A stretch of 64,000 bases of DNA from Perkinsus marinus ATCC 50983 (taxonomy: Eukaryota; Perkinsozoa; Perkinsida; Perkinsidae): contig NW_003200738.1 of the NCBI RefSeq assembly GCF_000006405.1, forward strand, positions 159,190 to 223,189. The letters are read 5' to 3'. A program made the position numbers and the translations under genes. The notes beneath the pieces are model-generated. The model ran no database searches, was not told the DNA's origin, and saw nothing but the letters and a program-made list of their open reading frames with translations. Positions 20,480 through 32,421 of the stretch are shown here, piece by piece (positions within the stretch are counted from its first letter, which is position 1; every line of letters starts with the position of its first letter).

Positions 20480-21735
20480 CTTGGGATGGCATAGCTGCCC
20501 CACTGGCGAAATTTGTTGTTTTCAGTGATGTATCGGGGTGGTATATCTGCCCCATCGAATAATTTTATTGTACTCGAGCATATCGTGGCGTGGCATGGTT
20601 ACCCCAGTGGGCTACCTATGGCACGCCAAGATAAGTGGGTAACCCCACTGAGGAAATTTGTTTCACTGAATAATTTCGTACACCCAGGCATGTTTTGGCG
20701 GGCATATCAGCCCTACTGAAGAAGTTCACTGTACTCGAGCATATCTCGGCTTGGCATATTTGCCCCACTCAGGTATATCTCGGCGTGGCATATTTATCCC
20801 ACTTACGAAATTTATTGTTCTCCGATATATATTGTCCTGTATTGGAGGAATCGGATCCGTTGCCGGCCATATAGGGAACGCAAGGGTAGCCGATGGATCA
20901 AACTCGAACTATCTTGAATACGGATAAGTCTAGACTAGAGAAATGAAATGATAAGACCAATAGTCTAGTTCACTTGACTACAACGAAGGCCATGCACGCA
21001 TGCTCATGTTCCTGGCTGGAACAAGGCGACGCACAATGCGTGGCGCACAACTGCTTGTCTACGAATAGACAGTCAGGGAAAATCAGGAGCCCTCATCATC
21101 GACTCCTACAACACTGGCATAGGTGTCTCACTGAAGATTTTTTCATACTCGGACACATCTTGGCGTGGCATATTTGCCCCAGTGAAAAAATGAAATATAT
21201 TGTACTTAAGCATATCTTAACGCATAATAGTTGCCCCACTCTGGCCTATGTTGACGTGGCATAGTTACCCCGCTTTGGCATATTTTGACGTGGTATATTT
21301 GACCCACACCAGTTCATTGTACTCGAGCAGATCTTGGTTTGGCATGTCTGCCCCACTGAAGAAATTGTGTGTTTATACTCAGGCATATCTTGGCATGGCA
21401 TATTTGCCCCAGTGAAGAAATTCATTTTACTTGAGCATATCTTGGCGTGTCATACTTGCCCCACTGGCATATTCGGGCGTGGCATAGTTATCCCGCTTAG
21501 GCATATTTTGGCGTGGTATATGAGCCCCACACCAGAAATTCATCGTGCTCAAGCAGAGCTTGGTGTGGCATAGTGGCCCCACTTGGGCATATTTTTGCGT
21601 GGTATATGAGCCCCAGACAAGAAATTTATATCATACTCAAGCAGATCTTGGTGTGGCATAGTGGCCCCACTTTGGCATATCTTGGCGTGGCATATTTGCC
21701 CCAGTGAAGAAATTTGTTATACTCGGGCATACAGC
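20480..21735. repeat. Degenerate tandem-repeat field upstream of PUFA cluster (copy A)
   Basis: Many imperfect copies of a unit built from GCATATCTTGGCGTGGCATA, then TTTGCCCCA(C/G)TGAAGAAATT and a spacer ending TACTCGAG. Unit lengths vary because some units lack the second half. Interrupted by the 277-bp insertion at 20840-21116. Copy B carries the same field with a different number of units. Confidence 0.85.
20840..21116. mobile_element. 277-bp insertion with imperfect inverted ends (MITE-like)
   Basis: Present only in copy A; copy B reads straight through (TTGTCCTGGCATAGG). A CTG occurs at both borders (20837-20839 and 21114-21116), compatible with a 3-bp target duplication. The ends are imperfect inverted repeats: TATTGGAGGAATCGG at the left, and TGTTGTAGGAGTCGA as the reverse complement of the right. 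Non-coding and too short for its own transposase. Confidence 0.65.
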
Positions 21736-22440
21736 TGGGTGAAATGAAAAATAATCCGTACCTGACCTGAACCGACTCACTCCGTGTGTGCCAGAGTGAT
21801 CTCAGCATTTCCACTCAGCTATTCAGTGTGTTCTTATACAGACCCGAACAGAGTATTCTCTCATCATTGCTTCCTCTTCACAGGTCCACACATATGCTCT
21901 GGACTTTCGTTAATCTCTGGGTTAAGAGTCATTGACTTGAGTCTGTGGTGGCATTCAATAGGCTGACGCATGCGTACGACTGCCAAGAGACAGGCTGATG
22001 AGCATGCGCGCGCCGTGGAAATAGGATGCACTTTCAGGTACTGACTCGCGGCGAGTCACTCGCCATCTGATACCATGACGTGATTGGATCAGATTATGAT
22101 GATGGCATACAATATGACACGATGAGAGTCTCATCATAGTCGGTTTTCCGAATAGGCTCGGCGTTTAACTCTCGGTCTGATGACTAGCAAGCACTTCGTG
22201 GGACTGAGGTTCTCAGCTTTCTGGTGAAATTGTTGGCATTTAATTGACCTCTGGTGTTCCCTACTATTGAGGATGTATCTGCATAGATTGAAGAATGCCA
22301 GCTTCATCACTACGTCTTCAACCCTACTGCAGATCGTTCACGACGAACTGTTGATCAGATCATGGAGATGGTGATCCATGATACCACAGAGAGCGAATGG
22401 TCGCGGTAGGGTCAAGTAGCCGCCCTTGTGGTTTTGCATA
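21736..22440. other. Intergenic end of copy A
   Basis: No gene seen; matches 37590-38299 closely and stops at the N gap. Confidence 0.5.
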
Positions 22441-22540
22441 NNNNNNNNNNNNNNNNNNNNNNNNNNNNNNNNNNNNNNNNNNNNNNNNNNNNNNNNNNNN
22501 NNNNNNNNNNNNNNNNNNNNNNNNNNNNNNNNNNNNNNNN
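22441..22540. other. Assembly gap (100 N) between copies A and B
   Basis: Exactly 100 N. Copy A ends on its left and copy B begins on its right, so the junction of the two copies is not sequenced. Confidence 0.99.
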
Positions 22541-23700
22541 CTGAGGCTCATTGATAGTTTGTTTAAAACAATGAATCTTCCTCTAGGAATTGATCTCACA
22601 CTTTGTGGTTTTGAGTTCATCAGTGCATCGACGGGTCGGTTATTGGTCTAGGAATTGGTTTGTAATAGTAGATCAGTGAGGTTGTATTCCGGTTAGGAGT
22701 ATCGCAATGTTCGTTATCTCGGCTTGTGTGGTTTGAATGAGATTACACTGGGAGGTTGACGTCGTCCTTTCTACGAAATTGTACTGAACACAGTAGTAAG
22801 AAGGTAGGGCTGTGTCGATGGTGGTCGATTCTGCTCGCTTTTGTGTGGTCTCATTGTTTAGGTGAAATTGACTAGGGTATCGGTTTGGCCCTCGTGGCGA
22901 GTCTGGAAGAGTCTAGAGTCCCTATGTAGCAGAGGTTTGGAATGTGAACAATTTGGAGCTTTGCTCTGATTGATGTGCTCGGTTGTTGTCAGTGCTAGAG
23001 TCATCAACAGCACGGTTGTGACCACTCGTAACTCTAGCCATCAACTATGATCTTCACAGTTCAACAACGTGTGCTAATTCCTAACACAAACTGTCGTCGA
23101 GGTAGATTGTGTTGCTGTCAGATTTGTGCTGCTTACGCAAGAAACTCTTGTGTACTACCTTAAACTGATTCTCGTGCAAAAAATTGATACCAATATCTCT
23201 GCATTTATAAGTCGTCAAATAGTTGGTATCACAAGCATGAGGAACCACGAAGAAATGTATGCGCTCTGAGGAATCTACTGGAAGACCGTTGAAAGAGGGC
23301 TTAGTACAACGAAAAGAAGAGGATAAGTATCGATAGTTTTGAGGGAACTAACGGATACCGAACCACTGTTTTACGGTATTGTCTGTGGTGTGGGCTGTTA
23401 AGATAGCTAAGGCGGGATGAGCCGAGCAGTAGGGGGACAGAATCTTGTAAAATGTTTGTGTCGACGCTGTGCTAGCACCAGGATACAGTCCGCTAGACCC
23501 AGCACTCGATCATTGTAGTTCTTATAACGTACCACAACTTGTGTATATTGTGAGAGTCTCACTGGTGGTATTAATCGTGCGACTATCAGTGTGTTTGTTT
23601 GAGTATCTTTTATTGTTTATGGAGCTGTGTGGGGATCGGTCATTGGCGCTTTTGCATTTTCTTCCACTCAGATTTTAATTGCCGAAAGCTCATTGTAAAG
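22541..23700. other. Intergenic and 5' flank of transporter 3 (copy B)
   Basis: Counterpart of 3858-4992; no gene seen. Includes the extra segment near 23358-23384 absent from copy A. Confidence 0.6.
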
Positions 23701-25266
23701 ATGTCCGTCAAGACTGCGCAGGCTGTTGGTCAACCAGGGCTTCCTATAACTGAAAGTGATTCGGTTGTAGTCGAAGAGAAGGTAGCGCCCTCGAAGTGGG
23801 ACAAGGTCCCAGGAGGAAGCGTTATCAGGAAGTTCCTCGACTGGCAAAGGAAGAGTTGGCCTGGTATCAACATCCCCATATTACTCTTGTTGATTATCAT
23901 CGTCTTGGCTCTGTGGTGGGTTCACCCAAATGACCTGAGTCCACATACATGGCAAGTGTTCGTCACCTTCTTGGTCACTATTATTGGCGCTGTTACGGAG
24001 CCTATTCCCATGTCTGGTATTTGCTTGGTGTCATTGGGTTTCTGTACATTAACTAATATCTTGACGACTGCGCAGATTCTATCCGGTTTTGGTAACGATA
24101 CCGTATGGCTAATTGTCTTTGCATGCTTCATTGCAAGCGGTTTCGTTACTACCGGCTTAGGCAAGCGGTTATGTTTTATTATTTTAAAGTATATCGGCTC
24201 TACCACTCTTGGACTTGCTTATGCTTTCTGTATCTGCGAGTTCATATTGGCCACGGCAATTCCTTCCTCCACTGCTAGAGGTGCGGGTATTTTGCTACCA
24301 ATTTTGGAGCCTTTGCTGAAGGAAGGCTTCCAATCCGACCCGGCTCTAGGTACTGAGAAGTCCATCGGCACGTACATGATCATGGTTGAGATTGTTGCAA
24401 ATACAACCTCATCTGTATGCTGGTTGACTGGTGGTGCTTGGAATGCTATGATGGCTAACTTCATGGAAGCTGTCGGTGTGAAGATTAATTGGGGGCAGTG
24501 GGCGTATAGCATGGCACCTGTTGGTCTCTTGCCATTGATCTATGCACCTATTATCCTGTTCTTCCTCTTCCCTCCTCAAATCAAGAAGACTCCTCAGGCT
24601 AAAACGTTGGCTAATGATAAGTTGGCAGAGATGGGAGGCGTCAGTGTTTTCGAGTGTGTCATGCTTGGTGTGTTTGCATTGATCATTATCCTCTGGATCG
24701 TTTCTTCCTCGGTTGACTTTGTACCTTATACGACTACCGGTGTGGCTATGCTCGGTCTGAGTGTCTTGCTAATGACTGGCATTCTTGATGTGAAGAGAGA
24801 TATTGTGAATAACAGTGGAGCTTGGGATTTGTTCCTTTGGTTCGGTGTGTTGCTGATGTTGGCTACTGAGTTGAAGGAAACTGGCTTCTTTGAGTGGTTT
24901 GCCGAAAAGATCGACTTGTCAAGTGTGGCGGCTTACGGCAGTGTATGGATTTGCACGGCTATTTTCTATGTGTCCCAGTATCTGTTTGCAAGTATTACTG
25001 CACATGTCTCTGCCATGTTCCCAGTGTTCCTGCAGATCATGCAGGCCGCTGGTGTTCCGATGGAGCTTGGTTGCAGAGCGCTTGCGTATACAACTCTATC
25101 TGGGCATTTAACTCACTACACCAGCTCTACCAATCCACCTTTCTTCAACTTGGGATACGTCCCGTTGAGGCTATGGTGGTTCCAGGGTGTCATCGTGATG
25201 GTTGTGAATCTGATTGTTATGAACACGGTGTGCTGGGGTTATTGGTGGTTGCTTGGTTTCTGGTAA
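23701..25266 (+). CDS. DASS/SLC13-type dicarboxylate translocator, paralogue 3 (copy B)
   Basis: A 521-residue protein that appears identical to the copy A product (4993-6558). Differences in DNA are synonymous, for example at codons in the first membrane segment and near the C-terminus. Same motifs: HTWQVFVTF, IPSSTARGAG, LTGGAWNAMM, FPPQIKKTPQA, ITAHVSAMFP and SGHLTHYTSS. Purely silent divergence means either purifying selection since a duplication or ordinary allelic variation. Function as in copy A: dicarboxylate transport inferred from the DiT1-like branch of the family. Confidence 0.92.
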   Translation: MSVKTAQAVGQPGLPITESDSVVVEEKVAPSKWDKVPGGSVIRKFLDWQRKSWPGINIPILLLLIIIVLALWWVHPNDLSPHTWQVFVTFLVTIIGAVTEPIPMSGICLVSLGFCTLTNILTTAQILSGFGNDTVWLIVFACFIASGFVTTGLGKRLCFIILKYIGSTTLGLAYAFCICEFILATAIPSSTARGAGILLPILEPLLKEGFQSDPALGTEKSIGTYMIMVEIVANTTSSVCWLTGGAWNAMMANFMEAVGVKINWGQWAYSMAPVGLLPLIYAPIILFFLFPPQIKKTPQAKTLANDKLAEMGGVSVFECVMLGVFALIIILWIVSSSVDFVPYTTTGVAMLGLSVLLMTGILDVKRDIVNNSGAWDLFLWFGVLLMLATELKETGFFEWFAEKIDLSSVAAYGSVWICTAIFYVSQYLFASITAHVSAMFPVFLQIMQAAGVPMELGCRALAYTTLSGHLTHYTSSTNPPFFNLGYVPLRLWWFQGVIVMVVNLIVMNTVCWGYWWLLGFW

Positions 25267-27337
25267 GCAGTTAGACAAGTTCGTTCATCAAGGCGTTTGG
25301 TGATGAATTCGCCTAAGTATTATAAAGAAATATCTATCTACTGCTATCCAATAACAAGCTAATGCTATTCGGCTGTATAAGCTCTTCTGTTATTAATGTT
25401 TGATGGCTACCTATACTGTAAATCTTCATCGTTTATCTCCTGTTAAAACTCTTCAATCGGTGATGTTACCGATTCGAAGCAATTGTTGTCTGTTACGTAC
25501 GATAGACCGATCTCATTGTCGCTCATGCGCAAGTACTATGTAAAGATCGTGATCTTCCCAAAATATTAAACGTCATTGTTCGTAGTCGTTAGAAATGCGA
25601 CTATGTTATCGTTCCTGCCTTTCATAGATTGATGATAAGACACTTTCAAGTTTTCACATATGCAGCAGTTGTGTTGATGAAGTTCTATAGTTATGTGAAT
25701 ACAGTAGGCGTATATCAGTTTGACGCACTGAGCTTGTGGTCCATGTGATCGATGATTCACGGTTGGGAAATACGGTCGTTCACCCGGGTATTAGGTTCAA
25801 TCATGATATCATTTACCTGGTTATACCGCTCTCGAGAAACTTCATGAGTGAAAAAATTATAAGATTTAAATATCGGAGAATACATAATTCCTCGATCGTC
25901 GATATTGGTTGTTTTATACACTTTTTCAATCACATTTGATTCCCATGGGCTAAATGAGTTTTCAGCCGAAGAAAATTCCTGTCACTCTATGGAAATCAAC
26001 TTTCACTATTCAATTTGTTCTTTCATTCGCTGAATTTGAGATTGAAAATGTGTAGAGTTCCCAGCCTGTTGCGTTGCGAACCCTGGACACCAGCGGGTCG
26101 AAGACGCCTAAGCATACTTTTCGGGCTCTGAAAGTTCCCCTCACTGTGTAGTGTACAGATACCGCCTACCATTCTTTTGTCTGTTTTCCCGCGGGATCTG
26201 TCAATCAGACTGCTTGAGGTTGAAAATAGAACAACACATGGTTTGTATAGTTTAGTACGTCAGTGTTCTTATATTCTATAAGAAATATAAGTAAAATATG
26301 CATATAATCCTCACTGCCGGAGCGTAACACGTCTGAAGCGTGCCGCCCATTAATACGACAGATGCAAGGTAGGCTTGAGTATTTCTGAGATCTTTTCGGT
26401 CGGGCGCGCGCTAAATTATTGGCGCAGAGTGAGCCAATGACGACATGATGTGGGGGAAAATTCTAGAGGGTTCGATCGTAATACCAATTTGACGGAACCG
26501 AACTTGGTGTGGTTTATGACGTTTTGTGCAGTTGTTGTTCCTTTCTACTTGTGAATGTGTTGGAGTTTCCCCTAGTGATATGAAAAACACTGATGAAAAA
26601 CATATTTCACGACTACTGCATAGCGCGAATATCGCGTTTTACACCGAGTTTTACGTCACTTCGCGTAAAACGGGTGAAACAGCATTGTTTTGATTTTATC
26701 GATTATTACCTCGGCAAAATTCAACAAGACTCTCACATTGAGTAGCTGTTGAGCTGTCCCTGGCCTCACTTCATGCGTTTAGTCTACATCTCTTCTATGG
26801 TTGATCATTTTCTTACTGTTACTGTTGGCTCTGCTACTGGTGGTAGCCCTTTACAGCTAAGACTCGTATTGGTCCATAGTAGAGGAATTGTGTTATTATG
26901 GGAAGGGATGAATCAGTGCGAGACGCCTGGGCTGGCCTGAGCTTTTACGGAAAAATTTTCCGTAAAAATATCAGCATTTTTGGTGTAATCGGATCGTCAA
27001 TCATCACTGACGGTTTTTCTCGCGGGTTTTTTACCGAAAAATTGCATTTTTTTCATGAAACTTTGCCTGTATGATTTTCGCGAAGGGACTGTCGTGAGGG
27101 TTTCGGGTGAAAAGTCAACCGCTGCTCGTTGCTGTGTCCAGATCGCTTTCGTCGCAGTGATTCTTCCAGAATGTTCCCGAGTGAAACTCATTTTGAATTT
27201 CCTACACGGCTAGGAACACATTCTTTAATCAGTTTAACATCATCACATTATAAACATTTTTCCTGTTGTTATCAAATCCTGGGGAAGGTATTTTCTCAAA
27301 CTTGGCTGAATTTCTGTTTCGTAGCTATGATTTTATT
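25267..27337. other. Intergenic region (copy B) with empty insertion site
   Basis: No gene seen. Counterpart of 6559-11274 without the 2.6 kb insertion; the single GTATTTCTG lies near 26377. It holds the same hairpin (TTTTACGGAA/TTCCGTAAAA near 26945) and the dispersed repeat at 27181-27300. Confidence 0.55.
27181..27300 (+). repeat. Dispersed repeat, member 2 (copy B counterpart of 11118-11240)
   Basis: Same position relative to the MFSD1-like gene as in copy A; also related to 60802-60925. Confidence 0.6.
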
Positions 27338-30300
27338 ATGTCTACTCCCGACCCTCCTGAAAAACTAAGATGGGCTGTTCTCATCGTGGCCTGTCTAGCG
27401 CTCTCTGGCCAGTACTACGCCTATGATATTCCCTCCGCGATAAACGATCAACTGCAGGCCCGATTCACCAGTAGGTTGTTGTCAGAAGTGACGGCATCAG
27501 CTACTTTAGGTGGAGGGGGCGGTATGACTGTCGAGGAATATACCTACTACTTCAATCTCTTATATACGGTCTATGCCTTGCCCAATATGATAACACCATT
27601 AATACTGGGAGTCTCTATAGAGTGGATAGGGATGAGGTAACGAGCGTTTGGTATGCTGTTATGATGTGATGATGTGCTTCGGCACTTGAATGAATTTTGT
27701 GAAACTTGTACAACATTTCAGAGGTGATCAATGAATATTAAAGTAGCTGTGTGGAATAGTTCTTCAAAGTCCATGCAAAAACCTAAACTTTTTCAATGTC
27801 TCATGTAGTAGTAAGATTCCGAAGGCTCCCATTAAAGATGCAGTTCATCCCTGTAGGCCTTTCAGCATGTCAAGAAGCTCTGTTTAGGTCTATGCTCCTC
27901 CTACTGGCGGTACTGTTATTGCTCGGGCAAGTGCTACAATGTGTCGGTTCGTATTACCTTTCCATGAGGACTATGCTGTTAGGAAGGGTAATCTACGGAC
28001 TAGGTGGGGAGAGCATGAATGTAAGGGGAACTCTCGGTGACCTTCCTCTTATACCTTTATCTTCAGGTGGCACAGACGACTCTTCTAGCAGGCTGGTTCC
28101 GAGGGCAGGAGATCGCCTTTGCATTGGGACTAAACCTCTCAGTTGCCCGATTTGGCTCGGTTCTCAACGATTTGCTGTCACCTGGTGTAGAGGCACGATA
28201 TGGAGTAAGTGTTTGAGATGAACCTATCGCTATCTATGGATACACATGGTCAACTACATGTGTTGGTAAAATTATGGAAATTCTGGAAAAATTTTGAGGA
28301 CTTATTGTTGGTTTTTGTACGCTTCTACCCAAAATCGTTTGTGGATTTCCATAATGTAGTGAGGAACCTTACGACCTCAGCTGAGGAAACCACACATATA
28401 TTTCTACATTATGTTTCCTAGGTAACGGGAGCGTTCATAGCGGGGCTTATAGCGGTGACAAGTAAGCTGTTCTCGTAGTTATGGTGTCACCATCGGTGGA
28501 CTTTTTTCAGGCACGGTTATTCTAACGTTAGTGTTGTGTTATTTCACGAAGCACATCGATGATGATATCACTAGTGAGGAAGCTCCCAGTCAGGGCTTTA
28601 TAGAGAAGTAATGCTAGTGGTGGCTTGGAGCTCTCACATACCTTAACTTTGTTATTCGAAAGAATGTTTGTCAGTTTTCAACACGATTTTTCGGTTTTTC
28701 TACTGAGAAATGCGCAGTTATAACGGCTACTTATGGCGAAATATTGTCACCACTGTGTTGAAGTTCTTCCTTTTTTCTCAGTCTCCAATCGTCATTGTCA
28801 TTATCGGTAGACTTCTGGTTGGTATGTCTCAGCTGCGTGCTGGCCTATGCGGTTATACTGCCTTTCAATAACATCGCCGCGGCATTTTTCGTCGAGGTGT
28901 GGTATCCAACCATGGATAAAGCGGCTGCCCATGTTAAAGTTGGACAGATCATGGGAGTAAGGATATAGAATTACTAACAGTTTTTCCTATACAGTTGTCA
29001 TATTGTCGCCCTCAACAGTAGATAGTAAAATGATGTTAACCGTTTTTCACTATTATTGACGTCATGCCCCTCAAGAGTTATTGATGAACTCTCTCGATTG
29101 ACCAAGGTGATTTGCATAACGGTTTTGTAGAGAGCATTCCTGTGTAATTCGAATGCAGTGCAGAACTGATCGCCCTTCTTTTCTGCTATGTTGTGATTCT
29201 GCTAGGGAATGAGCATTAGCACAACATAGTGATACTGTTTCGTACCGTATGGCGGTGCAACTCATACCGCTCTCGAGTGACCTTCAATGGCTCGTTATTA
29301 TTATGATCATTTAGTTGGAGAATATTCGATCAGATACTTTTTGGGGTGTCAGCATTGGGCTCTCCTATCGCTGGTATATGCATAGACAAATTGGGTTACC
29401 GCCTCTATTTTCTTCTGGCTAGTTTTACTATGGCGACATTGGCACATATCATCCTGCCTATATTGCACCCGGTACGAGGCTTTATTCGTTCTAAGTTTAG
29501 TTGTTGTGTAGGTGATATCTATGACCGTTTTGGGGCTATCCTATACGGTGTTCGCCTCTGCAGTATGGCCATTGGTAGCAGCTGCAGTACCTCCTAGGAA
29601 GACTGGTAGGTTGCTGTGAAGAATTTCTGGCTTGATCTCTTAACAAGCTGCATTATGTGTGATTGGCAATCATCGTAGAACTTGAGTTTTCGACATTAAA
29701 ATGATGTTGCCGGGGATAGAACCAGGGACTTTCGCTGCATCGATGGTTGTGACTCCGGTTTGTCTGTTAGGCGCGGCCTATGGTGTTACAACGGCTGCAC
29801 AAAACTTCGGCTTGGCGGTTACGCCTGTTATAGTGGCTCATATACGTAAGTGGACAAAGGCTGATCGAGGTGTATGGTGGCAACTTGATAGTGATGCAAT
29901 CCTCAGTGTAAATTCAACTTCAATACTGTGCTCTAGATCTAAGCACTTTGCTCAGGGCCCCGGACTCAGGGGGTCCATCCTATCAATTGCTCAGTGTTGT
30001 CGTATCACACCCCAATGTTATCGTATAGTGCAACCGTAGAATCTGTACCCTGTATGGAAGATAATGCACATGGTCAACTTCATCTGTTGCTGACAATATG
30101 GAAATTCTGAGCAAAATCGGGAAAATCTCATTGGTTTTTCTACACTTATATTCGAATTCGTGTGTAAGCATTGCATAGTAAGACTCCTATATGATGGTAT
30201 GCATTAATATGGGAGGTCCACGCCTACATACTGCTCCACTGTTCCTGTCCCCATTGGTCTCGGCGACAGGTTCATCCACTGGCTCCTACGTAGCCGTAGA

Positions 30301-30595
30301 GAAGTTCTTCTTCTTCATCGGTACAGCATCGATAGGGGTGGGCATTCTGCTATGGATGAGAGATAGCCGGTCTGGTGGAATGTTGAACAGCCCAGTTCGG
30401 TCCAGAGGAACTGAGCCTCTCGATCCGAGTGAGTGCTTGGATTCACAGCTTCACGTTTTAACATCTTGGTCATCGTCAGAGTTGCCCATAGTAGGGTCAT
30501 CGATTGAGACTGGCCCCGGTAGTGAAGAGGAGAGCACCCAGGAGATGTCCGAAGATGATAGATTATTATTTAATGAGCATATTGTTGATGGTTAA
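27338..30595 (+). CDS. MFSD1-like major facilitator transporter, copy B, 10 exons, intact
   Basis: Exons: 27338-27636, 27888-28020, 28067-28204, 28422-28461, 28511-28607, 28782-28956, 29334-29471, 29512-29605, 29726-29845, 30270-30595. They add up to 1,560 nt, a 519-residue protein with every junction in phase. Diagnostic MFSD1 similarity: YALPNM near the start, GLGGESMN|VAQTTLLAGWF across the exon 2/3 border, SVARFGSVLND, VDFWLVCLS, AGICIDKLGYR, LSYTVFASAVWPL and AAYGVTTAAQNFGLA. About 12 membrane segments are expected. MFSD1 proteins sit in lysosome-like membranes and export small peptides or amino acids in animals; the substrate here is unknown. Exon 9 here begins GGGACTTTCGC, giving the in-phase reading TGTFAASMVV. 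Confidence 0.88.
28205..28421 (+). repeat. Introner-like element forming intron 3 of MFSD1-like gene (copy B)
   Basis: Best-preserved member. Core ATGGTCAACTACATGTGTTG at 28246-28265, then TTGTTGGTTTTTGTACG and CTCAGCTGAG further on; all three occur in the same order in centrin intron 6 (54116-53883, read on the minus strand). Confidence 0.7.
29846..30269 (+). repeat. Intron 9 of MFSD1-like gene (copy B) containing the introner-like core
   Basis: Core around 30066-30175, as in copy A. Confidence 0.55.
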
Positions 30596-31068
30596 TGATG
30601 CATTCGCAGTGTACTTATTGTAGTTGAGTTGTATTAGTTGGGCAACTCAAGGGTGGTATCACGATAATTGACGGGTAGATTTGACCTGCTAAGGACGGTG
30701 TGCGGAAGAGGGGGTCGTTGAGGGGGAGAAATAAAGGGTGCTGAATCGCGCATATTATGCACCAGAGTGCGGGGAATGAGTTGTAACGATAGGGATGATA
30801 CGTTTCAGTCCAGACACGGTAATTGCAGCAGGCATACTCAACCTTGTCATCGAACTAACCTCCTCCCGTGTTGGGCGATAATTACTAGGACGAAGTGGTC
30901 CTTACTAGGAATGAGAACTATAAGAAATGCAGAGTTTTCGATATGTTATGGTATATGCTGCAGATTATTAGTGCTCCGCTGGTAGAAAACATTGATCACT
31001 CTCAACCAAACATTATTGATTTTACATACCAATCATAAGCGTCTACTATGCTCTCCTACACTATTGAG
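30596..31068. other. 3' intergenic space between convergent genes (copy B)
   Basis: Counterpart of 14563-15034; no gene seen. Confidence 0.5.
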
Positions 31069-32265
31069 CTATTCCACTATGGCAACAGCAGCCAGATTTG
31101 AAAATGTGAGATTGAGTGCATGTAGATAGCCGACCTCGTTATACTTCAATCCATGCTTATGAAAAAATTCTCGAACCCTCATACTGACGTAACCAGGGAA
31201 TCTAAACTGGGGACATGACGGGAAGAGATGATGCTCTATTTGATAATTCAAATAACTCATGAGCCATGTGACGAAATAATTGTTAGTTGACACATTAACT
31301 GTGTGCTTAGATGCGTATTCCAACCAGTTAGCTCTACCATGCTGGTTAATGACAGGTAAATGTGTATGTGATAGAGCGAAGTGTACAAAGATGTACATAC
31401 CACCAACATGCACACTTGCGATGTAACATAACAAGACCGATACCAATCCATAGCTGAACCCGAGGTACACAATAACTAAGTAGCGTACGAGTAGCCAGAA
31501 AGACTCCATTCGTCGACCTGTCCTAATAATATGCCTCGGGTGTAGGTAGAATTGCCAAAAGAACGATACCAGTAGTGTTGATATCGGTGCAAAGCACACA
31601 GCTTGTGATCTGATCCAGACAGACGGTAGACGGCCTCGAAGTACGGCCTTATTGAAGGCGACCAGAGGCAATGTCTCGAGATCAACATCTTTCCCTAAAT
31701 GCTGAGGAGCAGCGTGATGCTTGTTGTGTGCATTGCGCCACCACGCAGCTGACATACCACAACCAATGCCGAAAAATAGTTCTTGGAGGAACTGGTCAAC
31801 TTTCCAGTTACCAGTCAGAGAGTGATGACCTCCTTCATGCATCAACCAACCAGCACGACCTTGAGCTACACCAAGTACAGCACACCCAACGTACACATTA
31901 CTGGTGCACAGAGCCAAATAGAAGCCAATGAGATAGAGAGCAACGACTTCCAAGCAGCGGTATACAACATGCATGACGCTTGGCTTGAAGACACCTCTGC
32001 TGACGAGGTCATCTCTTAGGCGTTTGAAATCATCCATGATGGAGCGTTGGGTTGAAGGAAGGAAAGTACCGTCATCATCACGGGATGGTAGGGTTTTGAG
32101 GATCTTCTCTGCCTTCTCACTGCCAGCATGAAACTCACGAAAAGCATCAGTGGCATCAGCACCAACTTGGAAGAGGATAATCTTACCACCTGGATGACGA
32201 TTGATGAACTCAGTGACATCGTATATGCGACCATTGATGCAGATTTCCTGACGAGGGAGCACCAT
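31069..32265 (-). CDS. Front-end fatty acid desaturase, probably delta-8 (copy B)
   Basis: 398 residues from the ATG after the conserved leader (411 from the upstream ATG at 32304). Same cytochrome b5 HPGG and HEGGHH, HNKHH and QIEHH boxes as copy A. The protein differs from copy A at only a few positions, such as Asn for Asp in the CINGRIYD segment and His for Asn in VINQHGRANW. Role and caveat on regiospecificity as in copy A. Last gene of the second PUFA cluster, 156 bp after the preceding gene. Confidence 0.88.
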   Translation of the reverse strand: MVLPRQEICINGRIYDVTEFINRHPGGKIILFQVGADATDAFREFHAGSEKAEKILKTLPSRDDDGTFLPSTQRSIMDDFKRLRDDLVSRGVFKPSVMHVVYRCLEVVALYLIGFYLALCTSNVYVGCAVLGVAQGRAGWLMHEGGHHSLTGNWKVDQFLQELFFGIGCGMSAAWWRNAHNKHHAAPQHLGKDVDLETLPLVAFNKAVLRGRLPSVWIRSQAVCFAPISTLLVSFFWQFYLHPRHIIRTGRRMESFWLLVRYLVIVYLGFSYGLVSVLLCYIASVHVGGMYIFVHFALSHTHLPVINQHGRANWLEYASKHTVNVSTNNYFVTWLMSYLNYQIEHHLFPSCPQFRFPGYVSMRVREFFHKHGLKYNEVGYLHALNLTFSNLAAVAIVE

Positions 32266-32281
32266 TCGGGAAAAGGGGCCT
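32266..32281 (-). promoter_or_regulatory. Putative trans-splice acceptor plus conserved leader (copy B)
   Basis: AG|GCCCCTTTTCCCGA before ATG, unchanged from copy A. Confidence 0.5.
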
Positions 32282-32421
32282 CTGTAGAGGGTAAGAGAAG
32301 ACATTCAACACAACAGGAAGAAGATGAAAAAGATTCTATCAGAAAGCTACTGACCATGACGACAATCCTCTACCACCACTACGAGTTGACCATGTTCTTG
32401 TTGCGGTTGCAATGATGAGAA

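Larger units (their letters stand above)
3858..22440. repeat. Large duplicated block, copy A
   Basis: Nearly identical to 22541-38299 (copy B) from the string CTGAGGCTCATTGATAG at 3858 to the last base before the gap at 22440, which corresponds to 38299. Gene order, introns, intergenic DNA and repeats are all shared. Copy A is longer because of a 2,619-bp and a 277-bp insertion. Its right end is a 100-N gap, and copy B begins directly after that gap. It may be a true tandem duplication or an alternative haplotype. Confidence 0.95.
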
